64,000 nt of DNA from Paracidovorax citrulli (GCF_900100305.1 NZ_FNEY01000008.1:87891-151890); one strand, 5' to 3'. Counted from the first letter of the stretch, positions 17,001-25,741 are shown. Notes: a model not told the origin generated them from the sequence alone. Numbers and translations are program-made.

Positions 17001-18555
17001 CAAGACCGACCCTGGCAATGGAATCACTGCGGGGGACGAACTATTTGCCTACATCCCGAGCTGGATGGGCCCAAAGCTCTCCGCACTGACGGCGCCGACC
17101 TATGTGAACAACCACCAGGCTTACGTGGATGCGCCGTCGGCCGTCGGCGAAGCACAGGTTGCCTTCACCGCAGGCGCTGGAAGCAGGTCGGACTGGAAGA
17201 CGGTGCTCGTTTCCGGAACGGGCGCGGGAGGCCGGGGCGTTTTCGCGCTCGATGTTTCCAAGCCGGAAAGTTTCGCTGTCGGCAATGCGATGTGGGAGTT
17301 CACCGGGGCCGACGACGCGGATATGGGCTTCGTGGTCGGGCGTCCGCAGATCCTGAAATTCCGGACCGGCGCCGATACCTACCGCTGGTTTGCAGTGGTG
17401 GCCAGCGGTGCGGACAACTACACCAGCACATTCGACAACGGCGGGGGTGGCGGCCGTCCTGCGTTGTTCCTGCTGGCACTGGACAAGGCAACCGGCGCTG
17501 CTTGGGTGGAAGGGACCAACTACTTCAAGTTGATTTTCCCTGTGGACACGAGTCTGGCGGCCACCGTGGCCACCGGCATGGCGAACTTCACTCCACTCTA
17601 CGCCCGTGGCGGCGAAGTGACACAGATCTATGCTGGTGACCTGCATGGCAAGGTGTGGAAACTGGACTTCACTTGTACCAAGACCGGGGCTGACGACACT
17701 TCGTGCACATACGGCTACAAGACAACCAACAACTGGACGGTCGCCAACCTGAGCAGTTTCGGTGCCAGCGGAACACCGTATCCGTTCTTCATCGCCAAGG
17801 ACACTTCGGGTAAGACGCAGCCGATCACCTCGGCGCCCCAGCTCTTCACCGGTCCGATCGTGAACGGTAAAGAGACTTTCTACGTATTGATCGGCACAGG
17901 CAAGTATCTGGAGGCATCCGACCGGACTTCCACCAACACCCAAAGCGTGTATGCCCTCTACGACAACGGCTCTTCAACGGTCGATTCCGACACGCCTGCT
18001 GCGGCCATTTCCGGACGGGGCAGGATGGCCGCCGGGACGGTGGATACCTCTGCGCGAACGGTGAGCGTCGCCAGTTTCAAGTGGGGTCGTCCCGTTAGCG
18101 ATGGCGATACCACCCAGAGGGCCGGTTGGTACATCGATCTGCCGAGTTCCGGCGAGCGGTCCGTCAGCGGTTTCACGGACCTCGGGGGGTTGAATGTGGC
18201 CTTCAGCACGGTGATCCCCGGCGATATCGGGGCAGCGGGCTCTTGCAGCACCAATTCAGGTTCCGGACGCCAGTACACGATGGACGTCACGGCGGGGAAC
18301 GGCAGCACCGCGGATTCTCAGGTGGGGCTCTTGAGCGCCTTCGTGGTCATCGAAGATACCGCCAGCTCCACGGTGACCAATTACGATAACAGCGGTCAAG
18401 CCGTGCGCACGATCATGAAGCGCAGCCTGCAGTCCGGCTCCTCGGGCGTCTCCGAAGGCAAGAGCAGCCAGGTGCAGGAAGTGGTCGGCCGGCTCAGTTG
18501 GCGACAAATCTATGACTACCGGGAACTCCGGAAGAAAGCGACGACTACTCCATGA
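14053..18555 (+). CDS. pilY1: Type IV pilus tip adhesin / assembly factor PilY1
   Basis: 1500 residues from ATG 14053, in the usual range for PilY1. It has an N-terminal membrane segment and signal (FINKPFVGAVAILAGLAALG), a long N-terminal domain with VVVIGDINTHDGNW, then a linker ([14 protein letters not shown]) and a C-terminal beta-propeller (PilC/PilY1 domain). The propeller is recognisable by VFAGANDGMLHAF, TVLVSGTGAGGRGVFALD and IYAGDLHGKVWKLDF. The protein sits at the pilus tip, controls extension/retraction and mediates adhesion. Codon use is visibly less G+C-rich than in neighbouring housekeeping genes, as is common for pilus tip genes. The stop overlaps pilE (ATGA). Confidence 0.95.
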   Translation: MNSQSPFLRPSPRQRGFINKPFVGAVAILAGLAALGTSFMAMGTGSPVTTPPINLSSDPLYAVNVKDKPTMALALSVEFPTVGAQYVNVPDTNSDDSYANTKEYLGYYDAESCYRYNDAPTETPESGRTSADYKRFDPIGKATNRKCSDAFSGNFLNWATNSAVDMLRLALSGGDRYVDTSTLTILQRAVLPNGDPTCMWNSNNFPAKRLAKDGGGANSYWGAVPAAMITGANGSDIWVANTLNRVYFRAGSSATGSCSDTSGYTLGAPTTAQSRGTTDYQNNKPLPSDAVLCTVEGAMCNFTGVREVWFGIPPNPRNRLQNWAVVPASNGINCNFLVIGDPAPGSSKSCYTRPYTGTWQPPSTTLNSDGFFYSRVQVCNKSGDALQDVRDYGLCRQYPNGNYKPEGVIQKYSDQLRLSAFGYLMDQTASYDNGRYGGVLRAPMKYVGQKKFDELGREETSTNAKAEWDINTGIFRKNPESDTVFGVSGVINYLNQFGRTGPVPGRYKKFDPVGELYYQTLRYMQGLPPTGDAVSNLGTPSASNALYDGYPVYADWTNIDPYGGSRSPSEDYSCVRSNVVVIGDINTHDGNWRNIPSADDPANNVTNFRTWHTLVQNFEKGVATRYIDGQGVTRTSSNPNAANTSVPSNSQTSQIMGYAYWAHTQDIRGRRWTAAPAKQRPGLRVKTFLFDVNEYGRQNDANVRRRSNQFFMAAKYGGFTSTSPDPEKSDVPFNSYGNPFRSQARSDDKPDNNVWQKPGAAGEASTYYLQSDARGVLAAFQAIFESASGSARSIAGSASLSNVQASTDNFLYSAKFDVASWTGDVIAEQITRTGTGASARLAVATTPTWSAAARLKLKNAADRKIFAGHGSRQAATEFTWAGIDGKPMQASLSKASPGATADSLGPDRLNYLRGVRTNEGSGAQFRVRTELLGDIVNSGVTFSGPPATAFTGNSYALFKAENASRAPVVFAGANDGMLHAFAAKTDPGNGITAGDELFAYIPSWMGPKLSALTAPTYVNNHQAYVDAPSAVGEAQVAFTAGAGSRSDWKTVLVSGTGAGGRGVFALDVSKPESFAVGNAMWEFTGADDADMGFVVGRPQILKFRTGADTYRWFAVVASGADNYTSTFDNGGGGGRPALFLLALDKATGAAWVEGTNYFKLIFPVDTSLAATVATGMANFTPLYARGGEVTQIYAGDLHGKVWKLDFTCTKTGADDTSCTYGYKTTNNWTVANLSSFGASGTPYPFFIAKDTSGKTQPITSAPQLFTGPIVNGKETFYVLIGTGKYLEASDRTSTNTQSVYALYDNGSSTVDSDTPAAAISGRGRMAAGTVDTSARTVSVASFKWGRPVSDGDTTQRAGWYIDLPSSGERSVSGFTDLGGLNVAFSTVIPGDIGAAGSCSTNSGSGRQYTMDVTAGNGSTADSQVGLLSAFVVIEDTASSTVTNYDNSGQAVRTIMKRSLQSGSSGVSEGKSSQVQEVVGRLSWRQIYDYRELRKKATTTP

Positions 18556-19046
18556 CAGTCCATCGTTCAAACCGTGGTTTTTCCCTGCTGGAGCTGATGA
18601 TCGTTGTGGCGGTGGTCGGCATCCTGGCTGCGGTAGCTTACCCCGCCTATACCGACTCCGTGCTCAAGGGGCGGAGGGCCCAGGCGCGCACGGCTCTGGC
18701 GGAGCTGATGCAGCAGCAGGAGCGATTCCTGACGCAGCGCAATTGCTACCTCGGATTCAGCAACAGCGGAGGCACTGCGACCGCCACGGCGAATACGGCT
18801 TGCGGTATCGCGGCATCCTTCACCGTGCCTTTCAAGACGTATGCGGGAGAAAGCCTCGGCTCGGCCAGCTACCAGCTGTCGGCCACGACCTGCAGCAGCA
18901 CCCTGACGCTGTCGGACTGTGTCAAGGTGGTGGCCAGCCCGGTCAAGTCGGACCCTGCCGTGGGTGATCTCTCTCTCACCAGTACGGGGGTCAAGTCGTG
19001 TACGGGCACGGCCAGCAGCACCAATCCCAAGCTGTGCTGGCCATGA
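18552..19046 (+). CDS. pilE: Type IV pilin PilE-like (minor pilin)
   Basis: 164 residues. Prepilin site RG|FSLLELMIVVAVVGILAAVA with Glu at +5. The helix continues AYPAYTDSVLKGRRAQART, and the globular domain has a C-terminal disulfide pair (SCTGTASSTNPKLCWP), the D-region of pilins. Position after pilY1 identifies it as the PilE minor pilin rather than the main pilin PilA. ATGA overlaps on both sides. Confidence 0.9.
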   Translation: MTVHRSNRGFSLLELMIVVAVVGILAAVAYPAYTDSVLKGRRAQARTALAELMQQQERFLTQRNCYLGFSNSGGTATATANTACGIAASFTVPFKTYAGESLGSASYQLSATTCSSTLTLSDCVKVVASPVKSDPAVGDLSLTSTGVKSCTGTASSTNPKLCWP

Positions 19047-19648
19047 GGAATAATCTGCACTGCGGATCGCAGGCCAGCCAGGGCCCCAGGATTGCCAGGC
19101 GGCACCGGGGGTTCACCCTGATCGAGCTCATGGTGACGATGGCGCTGGTGGCCGTGCTGCTGCGCATCGGCATCCCGAGCTTCGTGAGCTTCCAGCGCAA
19201 TTCCGAACTGACCTCCGCCGCCAACGGGCTGCTTGCGAGCGTCAATTCGGCCCGCACGGAGGCCATGAAGCGCAACATGAACGCGGGGTTGGTTCCCACC
19301 ACGGGCAGTTCATGGGGAGGAGGGTGGACCGCATTCGTGGATATCGATGGCAATGGTTCCTTCGACGCGGCCAAGGACCTGGTGGTGTCAACGCAACCGG
19401 CGCTGGCGTCTTATTTTTCCGTGACCGGTACAGGCACCGCGACAGGCGATACCCCCTCCATCACCTTCAACTCTTCAGGTTATGTGAAGGATTTCGGCAA
19501 CGTCACCCTGGAAATCGCGCGCAACGATCTTTCCGATGCGGCGCTGCTGGAGCAGACGCGACGGGTTGTCATCTTCAAGACGGGCCGCGTGCGCGTCTGC
19601 AAGCCGACGTCCGCGACCGATGCCGCGTGCTCCAGCGGCGGGAGCTGA
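19043..19648 (+). CDS. fimT: FimT/GspH-family pseudopilin
   Basis: 201 residues from ATG 19043 (MRNNLHCG), which overlaps the pilE stop; an upstream in-frame ATG at 18998 lies inside pilE and is not preferred. Prepilin motif RG|FTLIELMVTMALVAVLL. The C-terminal GspH-like beta domain has WTAFVDIDGNGSFD and ITFNSSGYVKDFG. FimT proteins help pilus assembly or DNA uptake. Last gene of the operon, convergent with cheB. Confidence 0.88.
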   Translation: MRNNLHCGSQASQGPRIARRHRGFTLIELMVTMALVAVLLRIGIPSFVSFQRNSELTSAANGLLASVNSARTEAMKRNMNAGLVPTTGSSWGGGWTAFVDIDGNGSFDAAKDLVVSTQPALASYFSVTGTGTATGDTPSITFNSSGYVKDFGNVTLEIARNDLSDAALLEQTRRVVIFKTGRVRVCKPTSATDAACSSGGS

Positions 19649-19687
19649 CGATCCGCCGTCCGGCTTCTGGCGGCGGGTCTCCTCCCG

Positions 19688-20764
19688 CTACACCCCCCCG
19701 ATCTCCCGCCAGATCGCCGACAGCGGCAGGACCTTGTCCACGCCCCCCCGCTTGATCGCCTCCTTCGGCATGCCGAAGACCACGCAGCTCTCTTCGTCCT
19801 GGGCGGTGGTGCGGGCGCCGGCCTGATGCATCTCCAGCAGGCCGGCGGCGCCGTCGTCGCCCATGCCGGTCATGATGATGCCGTGGGCGTTGGCACCCGC
19901 GCACTTGGCCACGGAGCGGAAGAGCACGTCCACCGACGGGCGGTGGCGGTTGACGAGCGGGCCGTCCACCACTTCCACGTGGTACTGCGCGCCGCTGCGG
20001 CGCAGCAGCATGTGGCGCCCGCCGGGGGCGATCAGCGCGCGGCCCGGCACCACGCGGTCGTTGTTCTCCGCTTCCTTGACGGCGATGCGGCAGAGGCCGT
20101 CGAGGCGGCTGGCGAAGGCGGCGGTGAATTTTTCCGGCATGTGCTGCACGATGACGATGCCGGGGCACACGCGGGGCAGGGCGGTGAGCACTTCTTCCAG
20201 CGCCTGCGTGCCGCCCGTGGAGGTGCCGATGGCCACCACGCGCTCGGTGGTCTGGGTCATCGCGCGGCCCGCGCCGGGCGGCAGGATGGCGTCGGCGGTG
20301 TTCTTGCCGGTGGGTGCGGGCGGCACGGCGGGGTCCCCGGCCCGGCGGGCCAGGCGCCGTACGTTGGCGCGTGCCGCGGCGCGTACGGTGGAGACCAGTT
20401 CGTCCGCGGACTCGGTCAGGAAGGTCTTGAGGCCCAGCCGGGGTTTGGTCACGATGGCCACCGCGCCGGCGGCGAGCGCCTCCATGGTGGTCCTGGCGCC
20501 TTTTTCCGTGAGCGTGGAGCAGATGACGACGGGCGTGGGGCGCTCGGCCATGATCTTGCGCAGGAAGGTGATGCCGTCCATGCGCGGCATCTCGACGTCC
20601 AGCAGGATCACGTCCGGCCACTGGTGCTTCATGCGCTCCATGGCCAGCAACGGGTCGGCTGCCGCGTACAGCACCTCGATGCCGGGGGCCTCCCCGAGCA
20701 GGCCGGTGAGTACCTGGCGCACGACGGCGGAATCGTCCACGACGATGACTTGGATGGGTTTCAT
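19688..20764 (-). CDS. cheB: Chemotaxis protein-glutamate methylesterase CheB
   Basis: 358 residues. N-terminal receiver with [12 protein letters not shown] and phospho-Asp in [13 protein letters not shown]-terminal methylesterase with Ser of GTSTGGT, His of VQHMPEKF and Asp of MTGMGDDGA, so catalytic residues are intact. It removes methyl groups from chemoreceptors in the cytoplasm, opposing CheR. The start ATG overlaps the expected cheD stop (ATGA). No cheA, cheY or receptor gene is beside it in this window. Confidence 0.95.
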   Translation of the reverse strand: MKPIQVIVVDDSAVVRQVLTGLLGEAPGIEVLYAAADPLLAMERMKHQWPDVILLDVEMPRMDGITFLRKIMAERPTPVVICSTLTEKGARTTMEALAAGAVAIVTKPRLGLKTFLTESADELVSTVRAAARANVRRLARRAGDPAVPPAPTGKNTADAILPPGAGRAMTQTTERVVAIGTSTGGTQALEEVLTALPRVCPGIVIVQHMPEKFTAAFASRLDGLCRIAVKEAENNDRVVPGRALIAPGGRHMLLRRSGAQYHVEVVDGPLVNRHRPSVDVLFRSVAKCAGANAHGIIMTGMGDDGAAGLLEMHQAGARTTAQDEESCVVFGMPKEAIKRGGVDKVLPLSAIWREIGGV

Positions 20765-21308
20765 GGGATGTTGCGTCTGCTGTGAAGCGCTGGTGGGGCA
20801 GCCGGCTGCGGCGACTGCAGTGCGGCCGGGGGATCTGGCGGACCCAGACCGCGCCGCTGGCGACGTCGAATACCACCTGCCGGTGGCCGTCGCCGAAAAG
20901 ATGTTCGCTGCGGACCCCGATGCCCCGACCGGCCAGCAGGTGCCGCGCCGCGTGGCCGTTGCGGGTGCCGACGGCGTCCATCACGGACCGCGGGCGGGTG
21001 GGAAACATGTTGCCGCCACCGAAGATCTTGGCCTCGCATTCGGCGATGGGTACGCGCTGGCGCCGCAGGCCGCGCACCATCAGCTCCAGCGCCTCGTCTC
21101 CATAGCGGCCGTCCAGTTCGCCGGGCCGGGCGGGGCGGCCGCGGTCGGCCAGCAGGAAATGCGACATGGCGCCGATGCGGCGCGCGGGATGCCACAGCGT
21201 GATCGCTACGCAGGAGCCCAGCATGGTGCGCAGCCGCATGGTGTCGTCACCCACGAAGTATTCCCCCGGCTGCAGAAAGACGTCCATGGGCCTGTAAGAC
21301 GTCGGCAC
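20761..21308 (-). pseudogene. cheD: CheD receptor deamidase, apparent C-terminal frameshift
   Basis: The frame from ATG 21306-21308 encodes a typical CheD: DVFLQPGEYFVGDD, LGSCVAITLWHP, the catalytic Cys in GSCV and His in MSHFLL, then EAKIFGGGNMF and [15 protein letters not shown]. After this the frame does not stop but stays open through cheB to 19575 (577 codons). In the neighbouring frame the tail runs to a TGA that overlaps the cheB ATG, the usual arrangement. A one-base loss in the five-G run at 20828-20832 would explain this. The core domain is complete, so function may be retained, or this may be a sequencing indel. Receptor glutamine deamidase by family. Confidence 0.75.
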
Positions 21309-21323
21309 GCGCGGCTCCGGTCG

Positions 21324-22127
21324 TCATGGCTTGCGGTAGACCGAGGGCGCGACCTGCTCCATGGCGGCGTCGATGCCGTGCAGGCTCTCCGAGTGGCCGA
21401 TATAGAGGTACCCGCCCGGGCGGATGAACGAGATCACGCGGGCCACCACGTCGCGCTTGGTGTCGCCGTTGAAGTAGATCATCACGTTGCGCAGGAACAC
21501 GACGTCGAAGCTGCCCAGGTCGGGGAGTTTCGTGTTCAGGTTGGCGTGGAGGAAGCGCACCTTCTGGCGCAGTTCGCGCGCCACCAGCAGCGTTCCCGCC
21601 TGGGGCCCCTGGCCCTTCAGGCAGAAGCGCCGCAGGTAGGGTTGGGGAATCTGGCGGGCGCGCTGCTCGGGGTAGTGGCCGGTGCGGGCCTTGTCCAGCA
21701 TGCGCGTGCTGATGTCGGTGCCCACCACCTCGAATGCCTGGCCGCCGCGGCAGTCCGCCAGGACCATGGCGATGCTGTAGGCCTCTTCGCCGCTGGAACT
21801 GGCGGCGCTCCACACGCGGAAGGGCGAGGCGCCGCCGGGCTGTTGCGCGGCGCTGCGCAGCAGCTCGAAATGCCGTGCTTCGCGGAAGAAATAGGTTTCG
21901 TTGGTGGTGAGCAGGTCGATCGCCATCTGCACTTCGGCGGGATCCTGGCCGCTTTGCAGCAGCGCGAAGTATTCCGCGTACCCCGCCATCCGGGTCGCGT
22001 GCAGGCGCTTGGCCAGGCGCCCGCAGACGAGGGCTTTCTTCGCCGGGGACAGCGTGATGCCGGCCGCATCGAAGATGAAGCGCTGGAAATGCCCGTAGTC
22101 GCGATCGGAGATGGTTCTGTTTGGCAT
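21324..22127 (-). CDS. cheR: Chemotaxis protein methyltransferase CheR
   Basis: 267 residues. N-terminal helical domain, then LLTTNETYFFRE, the SAM-binding region VWSAASSSGEEAYSIAM, GTDISTRMLDKA, and VVFLRNVMIYF with the C-terminal YIGHSESLHG. All standard CheR signatures are present. It methylates chemoreceptor glutamates using SAM. cheD starts 15 bases downstream and the REC-EAL pseudogene ends 13 bases away, so they once formed one operon. Confidence 0.95.
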   Translation of the reverse strand: MPNRTISDRDYGHFQRFIFDAAGITLSPAKKALVCGRLAKRLHATRMAGYAEYFALLQSGQDPAEVQMAIDLLTTNETYFFREARHFELLRSAAQQPGGASPFRVWSAASSSGEEAYSIAMVLADCRGGQAFEVVGTDISTRMLDKARTGHYPEQRARQIPQPYLRRFCLKGQGPQAGTLLVARELRQKVRFLHANLNTKLPDLGSFDVVFLRNVMIYFNGDTKRDVVARVISFIRPGGYLYIGHSESLHGIDAAMEQVAPSVYRKP

Positions 22128-22140
22128 GGGGGGACGGTGG

Positions 22141-23246
22141 TCAGCTAAGCCGCAGGGAGTCCAGGCGCGACCGGTGGGTCCGGTTCCAGGAGTGCAGGTC
22201 CTCGCCGGGCATCGCCTTGGCGATCAGCCATCCCTGGGCGCTGGTGCAGCCGAAATCCTGCAGCAGCCGCCAGTCCTCCATGTGCTCCACGCCCTCGGCC
22301 ACGGTGGTGAGGTTGAGTCCCCGTGCGAGGTCCAGCGCCGATTCCAGGATCACCCGCAGGCTTTTCCGGCGATGGGCGCCGTGCACGAACGAGCGGTCTA
22401 TCTTGAGTTCGGTGAAGGGAATGCGCGACAGCTGCCGCAGCGAGGAGAAACCGGTGCCGTAGTCATCGATGGACAAACCGAACCCCTTGAGCCGCAGGCG
22501 TACCAGCGCAGAGTGGGCGGCGCTGCAGGTTTCCACCATCGATCCCTCGGCGACCTCCAGCATCAGTTGCGAAGGCGCCAGGCCGTACCGCATCTGCTGC
22601 GCGCAGATCTGGTTCACGATGTCCGGCGAGGCCAGCAACTGCGGAGACAGGTTGATGGCCAGCGTGAGCCGCATGCCGCGCGATTGCCAGGCGGCGCACT
22701 GCAGGAAGCTGCGCTCCATCATGGCCAGCGTCAACTCGTGGATGAGCCCCACGCGTTCGGCCAGCGGAATGAATTCGTCCGGCGGCACCATGCCCAGGAC
22801 CGGATGGTTCCAGCGCGCCAGGGCCTCGACACCTCGCAGCATGCCGGTCCGGGTGTCCACTTTCGGCTGGAAGTGGGGCGTGATGCCTCCGCCCCGGATG
22901 GCCTGCTCGAGCATCGCCGCGTCGATCGGCATGCGGGGGGCGCGGCGCCGGTCGGCGGCGGGCGCTGGCGGAGACGGCACCTCCCGCAGGATCGCCTGCA
23001 GATCGCTGCTTGCCAGCGGCTTGTGCAGCGCGCGCACGACCGACGTGCCCAGCGACTGGACGGAGTCCAGGCCTCGCGGCCGTGGCGCGCCTCCCGTACC
23101 TGCCCGGCCCCCAGGGCGTGGCAGAGCCGCACGGCATGCTGCCGCTGCGTCGCGCTGTCGTCCACGACGAGGATCGAACAGGCGGCCGCGGGCGGCTCCT
23201 CCCCGGATGGGAACGTGCCGGGCGGGGTCAGGTCAGGTGGGGTCAT
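22141..23246 (-). pseudogene. REC-EAL response regulator gene with internal out-of-frame deletion
   Basis: The 5' part (23246 to about 23070) encodes a receiver start, CSILVVDDSATQRQHAVRL to REARHGREA. The 3' part, in another frame (about 23069 to 22141), encodes the receiver end (SVVRALHKPLASSD) and a full EAL domain. EAL catalytic residues are intact: EALARW, NLSPQLL, LEVAEGS, IDDYGTGFSS, LKIDRSFV, AEGVE. About 50-60 receiver residues, including the phospho-Asp, are missing and the frame is broken at the join. The EAL part could still be translated from an internal ATG at 23037 (298 residues). By family it would be a c-di-GMP phosphodiesterase of the RocR type. Confidence 0.75.
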
Positions 23247-23431
23247 TCCGGGGCGGGCGTGGCCGGGCAGTGGGAGTGTCGGCGGGGCTCGGTCGTATCG
23301 GCCGGCAGCCGGGCCAGTTCAGCCAGGGCCTGCGCGGAAAAGGCGCGGTCCAGGTCCAGCAGGACCACCAGGCGCTCGCGCACCTTGCCCATGCCCTGGA
23401 TCCACGACAATGAGTCGGCGGTGAAGATCAT
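23243..23431 (-). pseudogene. cheW: CheW remnant (C-terminal end only)
   Basis: The frame ends ...SLSWIQGMGKVRERLVVLLD LDRAFS, then ALAELARL, which matches the last beta-strands and helix of CheW coupling proteins (pattern F-I-x-G-[MLI]-G-K-[VL]-x-x-x-[ML]-[VI]-[IV]-L-L-D). Only about 45 family residues remain; the upstream sequence in this frame is not CheW. The TGA at 23243 overlaps the ATG of the REC-EAL gene, the order expected of an intact che operon. So the gene is a 3' stub after a deletion. Confidence 0.6.
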
Positions 23432-23486
23432 CGTGCAGCCGCGGCTGAAGTAGCCCGGGCCACCGGCGGCGGGATGGCGTCCGGGC

Positions 23487-23645
23487 CCACCGCGGGAACC
23501 GCTCCGCCAGCTGGCACCAGAAGGCCGCCCCGTAGGGCAGGATGCCATTGAAGTCATACCCGGGGTTGTGCAGGCCGCGCCCGCCTTCCGCAGGGCCGTT
23601 GCCGGTGCGCAGGAGCGCCCCGGGCCGGGGTTCGACCTGGCGATG
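23487..23645 (-). pseudogene. M20-family amidohydrolase remnant (C-terminal end)
   Basis: About 53 codons in one minus frame read EPRPGALLRTGNGPAEGGRG, then LHNPGYDFNGILPYGAAFWCQ and LAERF. This resembles the C-terminus of M20D amidohydrolases (hippurate hydrolase type), where R-P-G-x-[YF]-x-x-[IL]-G-N-G is followed by H-N-P-x-Y-D-F-N-D and the closing helix. No start or upstream catalytic region is present. It lies just upstream of the cheW stub in the same direction, so one deletion probably joined the two 3' ends. Confidence 0.5.
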
Positions 23646-23649
23646 CACC

Positions 23650-23680
23650 GGATCATCGCCGCGAAGGCCGGGATGGGGTT
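23650..23680. repeat. Degenerate REP-like palindromic unit
   Basis: The sequence gatcatcgccgcgaaggccg followed by ggatggggtt resembles the widespread repeat core catCCCCGCGAAGGCGGGGatg found in many proteobacterial intergenic regions, with a few mismatches. A single copy is seen, next to the amidohydrolase stub. Weak evidence. Confidence 0.25.
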
Positions 23681-23853
23681 GCCGTCGTGCCTGCGTGCCT
23701 GGTGGAGCGCGAACTGTCGGGCGGTGCCCGCAGGGGCGTGGTCGTTGCACGGCCCTGTCTGCCTTCCCTGATGGTGCATCGGCCTACAGCGGGGGTACAC
23801 GGGGCCACTTACTCTTGTATCTCGCCAAGTCGTCAACCAGACCAGGAGTGAAT

Positions 23854-24069
23854 ATGCAGTCATCCGCAGGCAAGCCGGACCTTGTGAACCTCGATGATCC
23901 CGATTCCGTCGCGCGATGGGTTCGGGAACTGGATACCACCGAGAGCCAGTTGAGAGATGCCGTCGCCCAGGTGGGGACGAAGGGCGCCGATGTCGAAATG
24001 CATCTCAAGGGCGCACGCAGCTCGACCAATGAAGACCGGATGAATCAGGCGCCTGCCGGGAGCCGATAG
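23854..24069 (+). CDS. DUF3606 small protein (second copy)
   Basis: 71 residues; ATG at 23854 with caggag upstream. DUF3606 pattern: VNLDDPDSVARWVRELDTT, then QLRDAVAQVGTKGADVEMHL. Paralogous to the protein at 5845, which shares the NL-D-x-D..W start and AVxxVG core. Function unknown. It stands alone between the decayed che cluster and a sensor kinase. Confidence 0.8.
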   Translation: MQSSAGKPDLVNLDDPDSVARWVRELDTTESQLRDAVAQVGTKGADVEMHLKGARSSTNEDRMNQAPAGSR

Positions 24070-24230
24070 ATCACCGGGGTGTGGATAACCGGGCTATGGG
24101 CCCTGCCTCTCGACGACACGTGGTCGGAGGACCGGATGCGCCCCGTGGTTCCGGGGCCGTGCCGGGCGAGCCGCCGCTGAAAATCCGGCGAAGCCTCCTC
24201 GGAGCTTGATATTTCCACGTGGAAACCGCG

Positions 24231-25718
24231 ATGTCATCAGCCGCTGAAACCAGGGACAGGAGCCTCTCCAACGCACACACTGGTTTTGCGGCGCTGGCCT
24301 CCGCCATCAGCATCCTGTCGCTGGTGGGGTGGCTGACCAATCAGCAATCCCTCACCAGCCTCGCGGCAGGCCGGCCGCCTCTTTCCGTGATGACGGCTGT
24401 CATGGTGTTGCTGGGCGTGGTGGCGGTGCTGGCGTCTCCGCTGAAAGGCGCCATATCGTGGATTTTCGGCATATTGGTGGCAATGGGTGGCGTCGCCATC
24501 CTGATCGCTCGCGCAACGGCATTCGCGGCAGATATCGAGCTGCCTTCGGGAATCTGGTCTTCGGCACTCACCGGGCTCATGTTCCTGTTGACCGGTACAT
24601 CATCGGCCATGATAGGCAGGCGACTTTTCGTCGAAGGCCAGCTCGTCGCCGTCGGTCTTTTGCTGGCCTCCGTGCTGTTGGGGCTGGGGCATCTTGTGCC
24701 GCTCAGTGTCCTGTACCGATATCTGCCGGGCACAGGGGTTTCGATTCCCACGATCATCTGCTTTGTCTCTCTGGCCATCAGCGGTCTTCTGGCATGTCGG
24801 CACAGCGGGATTGCCGCTTCGCTGTCGTCGGGGGGCGCCACAGGCAGGCCGGGCCTGAAAATGCTGCTGACGGGCGCTGCCTGTGTGCTGGTGGCCAGTG
24901 CCGCCGTGCTGGAAAGCCTGCGCGCGCACGTCATCGACGCCGAAACGGCCATCATGCTCCTGTGCTGGTCCGCGCTGGCGGCCTTGGGCGGGACGTTATG
25001 GGCCCTGGCGATTGCCGCCGACAGGGCCGAACAGGCGACAGAGAATTCCAACCTGGAAAAAGAAAGGCTGCGCCAGACATTTGCCGCCGCCGTGACGCAT
25101 GACTTGAGAAACCCCCTTCAAACCGCGATGCTTGCGGCCAACCTGCTGGCGAAGCTGAACGACGACCCGAAATTCGCCGGCCTGCTCGCGAGGCTCCAGC
25201 GCAGTCACAAGCGCCTGGACAGGATGCTCAAGGCATCGCTGGACAAGATCGCGTTGGACAGCGGAAAAGAGATGGCGGCCAACAAGTCCCTCGTGGACCT
25301 GCACAGCGTCATTGACGAGGTGGTGAGCGAGAACCTGGCCGTTCTCGAGGAACGGGTCACCATAGAAGGCCATGGCACCGGCCATTGGGATGCCGATGCC
25401 ATTTTCCGGGTGGTCGAGAATCTGCTGCTCAATGCCCTCAAGTATGGCAACCCCGGCACCGTCATCGAGTGCTCCATCCAGAGCTCGGCCACGCACGTCC
25501 AGTTGCTGGTTCACAACTCAGGGCCTCCCATTCCGCAAAGCGACTGGAGCAGGATCTTCGAGCCCTTCACGCGGGGGCAGAATCACCAGGGCAGAACGGG
25601 TTGGGGCGTGGGCCTCGCTTTCTCCCGGATGGTGGCAGAGAAGCACAACGGTACATTGACGGTCGTTCGCTCGGACGAACATGGCACCGTTTTCCAATTG
25701 ACCTTGCCGTTGGAATGA
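24231..25718 (+). CDS. Membrane sensor histidine kinase
   Basis: 495 residues from the second ATG (MSSAAET); an in-frame start at 24219 adds four residues. About eight hydrophobic segments fill residues 15-265, with no recognisable periplasmic sensor domain. A kinase core follows: H-box AVTHDLRNPLQTAML, N-box VVENLLLNALKYG, and a G-box GWGVGLAFSRM. It autophosphorylates by family; no response regulator gene is adjacent, so it is an orphan. The membrane module resembles MASE-like multi-helix sensors, but I cannot name it. Confidence 0.88.
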   Translation: MSSAAETRDRSLSNAHTGFAALASAISILSLVGWLTNQQSLTSLAAGRPPLSVMTAVMVLLGVVAVLASPLKGAISWIFGILVAMGGVAILIARATAFAADIELPSGIWSSALTGLMFLLTGTSSAMIGRRLFVEGQLVAVGLLLASVLLGLGHLVPLSVLYRYLPGTGVSIPTIICFVSLAISGLLACRHSGIAASLSSGGATGRPGLKMLLTGAACVLVASAAVLESLRAHVIDAETAIMLLCWSALAALGGTLWALAIAADRAEQATENSNLEKERLRQTFAAAVTHDLRNPLQTAMLAANLLAKLNDDPKFAGLLARLQRSHKRLDRMLKASLDKIALDSGKEMAANKSLVDLHSVIDEVVSENLAVLEERVTIEGHGTGHWDADAIFRVVENLLLNALKYGNPGTVIECSIQSSATHVQLLVHNSGPPIPQSDWSRIFEPFTRGQNHQGRTGWGVGLAFSRMVAEKHNGTLTVVRSDEHGTVFQLTLPLE

Positions 25719-25719
25719 T

Positions 25720-25741
25720 CCGGGCCTCGCCGCAGGCCCGG
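25720..25741. terminator. G+C-rich hairpin between convergent genes
   Basis: CCGGGCCT at 25720-25727 pairs perfectly with AGGCCCGG at 25734-25741 across a 6-base loop. It lies just after the kinase stop and before the 3' end of the convergent oxidoreductase gene. No T-run follows on either side, so it is at best a bidirectional attenuating structure. Confidence 0.4.

Noticed and set aside
19575..20760. Long continuation of the CheD frame across cheB
   Set aside because: It overlaps the whole of an intact, motif-complete cheB on the same strand and shows no domain of its own; explained by a frameshift at the end of cheD.
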